DNA of 64,000 bases from Pseudomonas arcuscaelestis. Its GTDB lineage: Bacteria; Pseudomonadota; Gammaproteobacteria; Pseudomonadales; Pseudomonadaceae. The stretch lies in the NCBI RefSeq assembly GCF_016881005.1, contig NZ_JACOPV010000012.1, forward strand, positions 1-64,000. Direction: 5' to 3'. The notes beneath the pieces are model-generated. The model was not told the DNA's origin and made no database searches. It saw nothing but the letters and a program-made list of their open reading frames with translations. The stretch's first letter is position 1; every line of letters begins with the position of its first letter. The translations under genes and the position numbers were made by a program. This document shows positions 62,287 to 64,000 of the stretch, piece by piece.

Positions 62287-63903
62287 TCAGAAAACGTGCC
62301 GCAGTAACCAGTACAATCCACCCGCCAGCACAATCGAGGCTGGCAACGTCAGTACCCAGGCCATCAGCAGATTGAAAATGGTCTTCATTTGCAGGCCTGA
62401 GCCATTGGCAACCATGGTGCCGGCCACCCCCGAAGACAACACATGGGTCGTCGACACTGGCAGGCCGTACATGTCGGCCGCGCCAATGGTGCACATTGCC
62501 ACCAACTCTGCAGAAGCGCCCTGGGCGTAGGTCAGGTGCGTGTTGCCGATCTTCTCGCCCACCGTGACCACAATGCGGCGCCAGCCAACCATGGTCCCAA
62601 GCCCAAGGGCGATGGCCACGGCAATCTTGACCCACAGCGGTATGTAGCGCGTGGCGTCGTCTAGCTGATGCTTGAATAGCTGCACTTTGCCCTGGGTGTC
62701 GGCGCTGAATGTCACCAGTTGGTGTTTGTCGATCAGGCGAATGGTTTCGCTGGTCAGGTACATGTCGTTGCGCACGTTGACCATGGCTTCGGCGGGCACC
62801 CGGCTCAATGAGCCGTAGCCGGCGACTTCATCACCAATGGCGCCGCTCAGGGCGGCCAGGGCAGGCACCAGCTGCGGATTGGCTGCCGGTTGGCGAATAA
62901 ATTCGGTCAGCACCTTTCTAGGGTCGGCACTCAACAATTGTGGGGCCTCACGCTGCAACGCATGTTGGGTGGCCTCGGCCACCGTGGCAAACTGCAAGGA
63001 CTGTTCGGCAGGCATGGTCCGGTTCAGGGCGTAGGCCATGGGCAGTGTACCGACCAGAATCAGCATGATCAGGCCCATGCCTTTCTGGCCGTCATTGGAG
63101 CCGTGGGCAAACGACACCCCGGTGCAGGTCAGGATCAGCAAGCCGCGAATCCACCAAGGCGGGGGCGTATTGCCGACCGGTGCCTGGTACAGGTCGCGGC
63201 GCTTGACCAGTTGGCGCAATGCCAGCAACAACAAGGCGGCGCAGACAAAACCCACCAGGGGGGATAACAGCAATGAGTAGCCCACTTTGCTCGCCTGGGT
63301 CCAATCCACACCGCTGGTGCCGTCACGGCCGTGCATCAATGCATTGGCGACGCCGACACCGATGATCGAGCCGATCAGGGTGTGGGAGGAGGAGGCGGGC
63401 AGGCCCAGCCACCAGGTGCCCAGGTTCCAGATAATCGCCGACAGCAGCAGGGCGAAGACCATGGCGAAGCCTGCCGAGGAGCCCACCTTGAGCATTAACT
63501 CGACCGGTAACAGGGCGATAATGCCGAAGGCGACGGCACCGCTGGATAACAGTACGCCGAGAAAGTTGAAAAACCCCGACCACACCACTGCAACCGAGGC
63601 GGGTAGAGAATGGGTATAGATCACCGTGGCGACGGCATTGGCAGTATCGTGAAAGCCGTTGACGAACTCAAAACCCAGGGCGATCAGCAGCGCCACCCCA
63701 AGGAGCAGGAAGGGTGTCCAGGTAGTGACCACTGTACCGCTAGCATCGATATCTTGCACCAGGCTCCAAGCGGTGTAGAGCAACCCCGCCAGCAGTAGCC
63801 CGATGAACAGAGTCAGGGTGCCGCGGCTGGGCTTGTGGCTCAGGCGCGGCTTTGCATCGGGCGCGGCTGGCGATGTACGGCTGGCCAGCGTTGGGGTAGT
63901 CAT
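62287..63903 (-). CDS. pitA: Inorganic phosphate transporter, PiT family
   Basis: 538 residues from the ATG at 63901-63903 (CGGAGT upstream); a frame open to 63933 has no better site. The PiT duplicated motifs are present: 'GFEFVNGFHDTANAVATVIY' in the N-terminal half and 'FAHGSNDGQKGMGLIMLILV' in the C-terminal half. A long soluble loop of about 130 residues separates the helix bundles, as in PitA. It moves phosphate with a divalent cation driven by protons. No DUF47 partner is within the window. Confidence 0.9.
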   Translation of the reverse strand: MTTPTLASRTSPAAPDAKPRLSHKPSRGTLTLFIGLLLAGLLYTAWSLVQDIDASGTVVTTWTPFLLLGVALLIALGFEFVNGFHDTANAVATVIYTHSLPASVAVVWSGFFNFLGVLLSSGAVAFGIIALLPVELMLKVGSSAGFAMVFALLLSAIIWNLGTWWLGLPASSSHTLIGSIIGVGVANALMHGRDGTSGVDWTQASKVGYSLLLSPLVGFVCAALLLLALRQLVKRRDLYQAPVGNTPPPWWIRGLLILTCTGVSFAHGSNDGQKGMGLIMLILVGTLPMAYALNRTMPAEQSLQFATVAEATQHALQREAPQLLSADPRKVLTEFIRQPAANPQLVPALAALSGAIGDEVAGYGSLSRVPAEAMVNVRNDMYLTSETIRLIDKHQLVTFSADTQGKVQLFKHQLDDATRYIPLWVKIAVAIALGLGTMVGWRRIVVTVGEKIGNTHLTYAQGASAELVAMCTIGAADMYGLPVSTTHVLSSGVAGTMVANGSGLQMKTIFNLLMAWVLTLPASIVLAGGLYWLLRHVF

Positions 63904-64000
63904 AGTGACTCCGTGTTGGTTTACCTCCGGCAAGCATAAAAAAACTTTCTGAAATCAAGCTGACTACGATCAATGAAAGCTCTAGGCTGAGACAAAAAGT

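Overview
The window reads as a chromosomal segment of a Pseudomonas species of the putida/fluorescens type. Evidence for this is the GC-rich coding sequence, the REP-type hairpins with GCCGGC or CCCCGCGAT arms, Pseudomonas-restricted small families (DUF3077, DUF2790), a PydA/PydX uracil-degradation cluster, a McpU/TlpQ-like chemoreceptor and an archaic (CupE/Csu-type) chaperone-usher fimbrial operon. I did no database search; names rest on motifs and remembered family features.

Positions 1-13,100 are accessory DNA. A partial IS30-family transposase abuts an AT-rich ORF that is probably the tail of a broken gene. Then come two tandem SUMF1-fold lipoproteins whose upstream sequence is duplicated with them, a structured leader RNA before a short MLKIVPDPP ORF and a DUF3077 protein, and an orphan 444-residue protein. 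The core of the region is a divergent conflict-type module. One arm encodes a SLOG-domain protein with four membrane segments and a patatin-like phospholipase; the other encodes a 1,265-residue DUF4062-STAND ATPase-TPR protein. A truncated TPR remnant marks the right edge.

Positions 13,100-24,000 hold a PAS-LuxR regulator divergent from a thiolase/acyl-CoA ligase/MHS-transporter operon. A 1,947-residue giant follows, with two lipase-like alpha/beta-hydrolase segments and a CHAT protease domain. This giant and the SLOG/patatin/STAND module are the best candidates for undescribed immune or regulated-death systems.

Positions 24,000-37,900 are mostly metabolic: a dCACHE chemoreceptor with a putrescine-type APC transporter; a LysR regulator overlapping an aldo/keto reductase and divergent from a 3-oxoacid CoA-transferase/AtoE operon; an AhpD-like protein; a MocR regulator; DkgB; a RutR-like TetR regulator; and a LysE exporter.

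Positions 37,900-45,300 encode the reductive pyrimidine pathway: dihydropyrimidine dehydrogenase (PreA/PreT), dihydropyrimidinase, an NCS1 permease and an N-carbamoyl-beta-alanine amidohydrolase. RutR-like operator sequences lie in the divergent promoter.

Positions 45,400-49,400 hold a LysR regulator divergent from an organophosphate-type MFS transporter and an FAD amine oxidase, consistent with aminophosphonate use. Beyond are YebC-like, PrpE-like and AFG1/ZapE-like genes, a seven-gene SCPU fimbrial operon (53,564-59,935), a CysI-type sulfite reductase with its DUF934 partner, and a PiT phosphate transporter at the right end.
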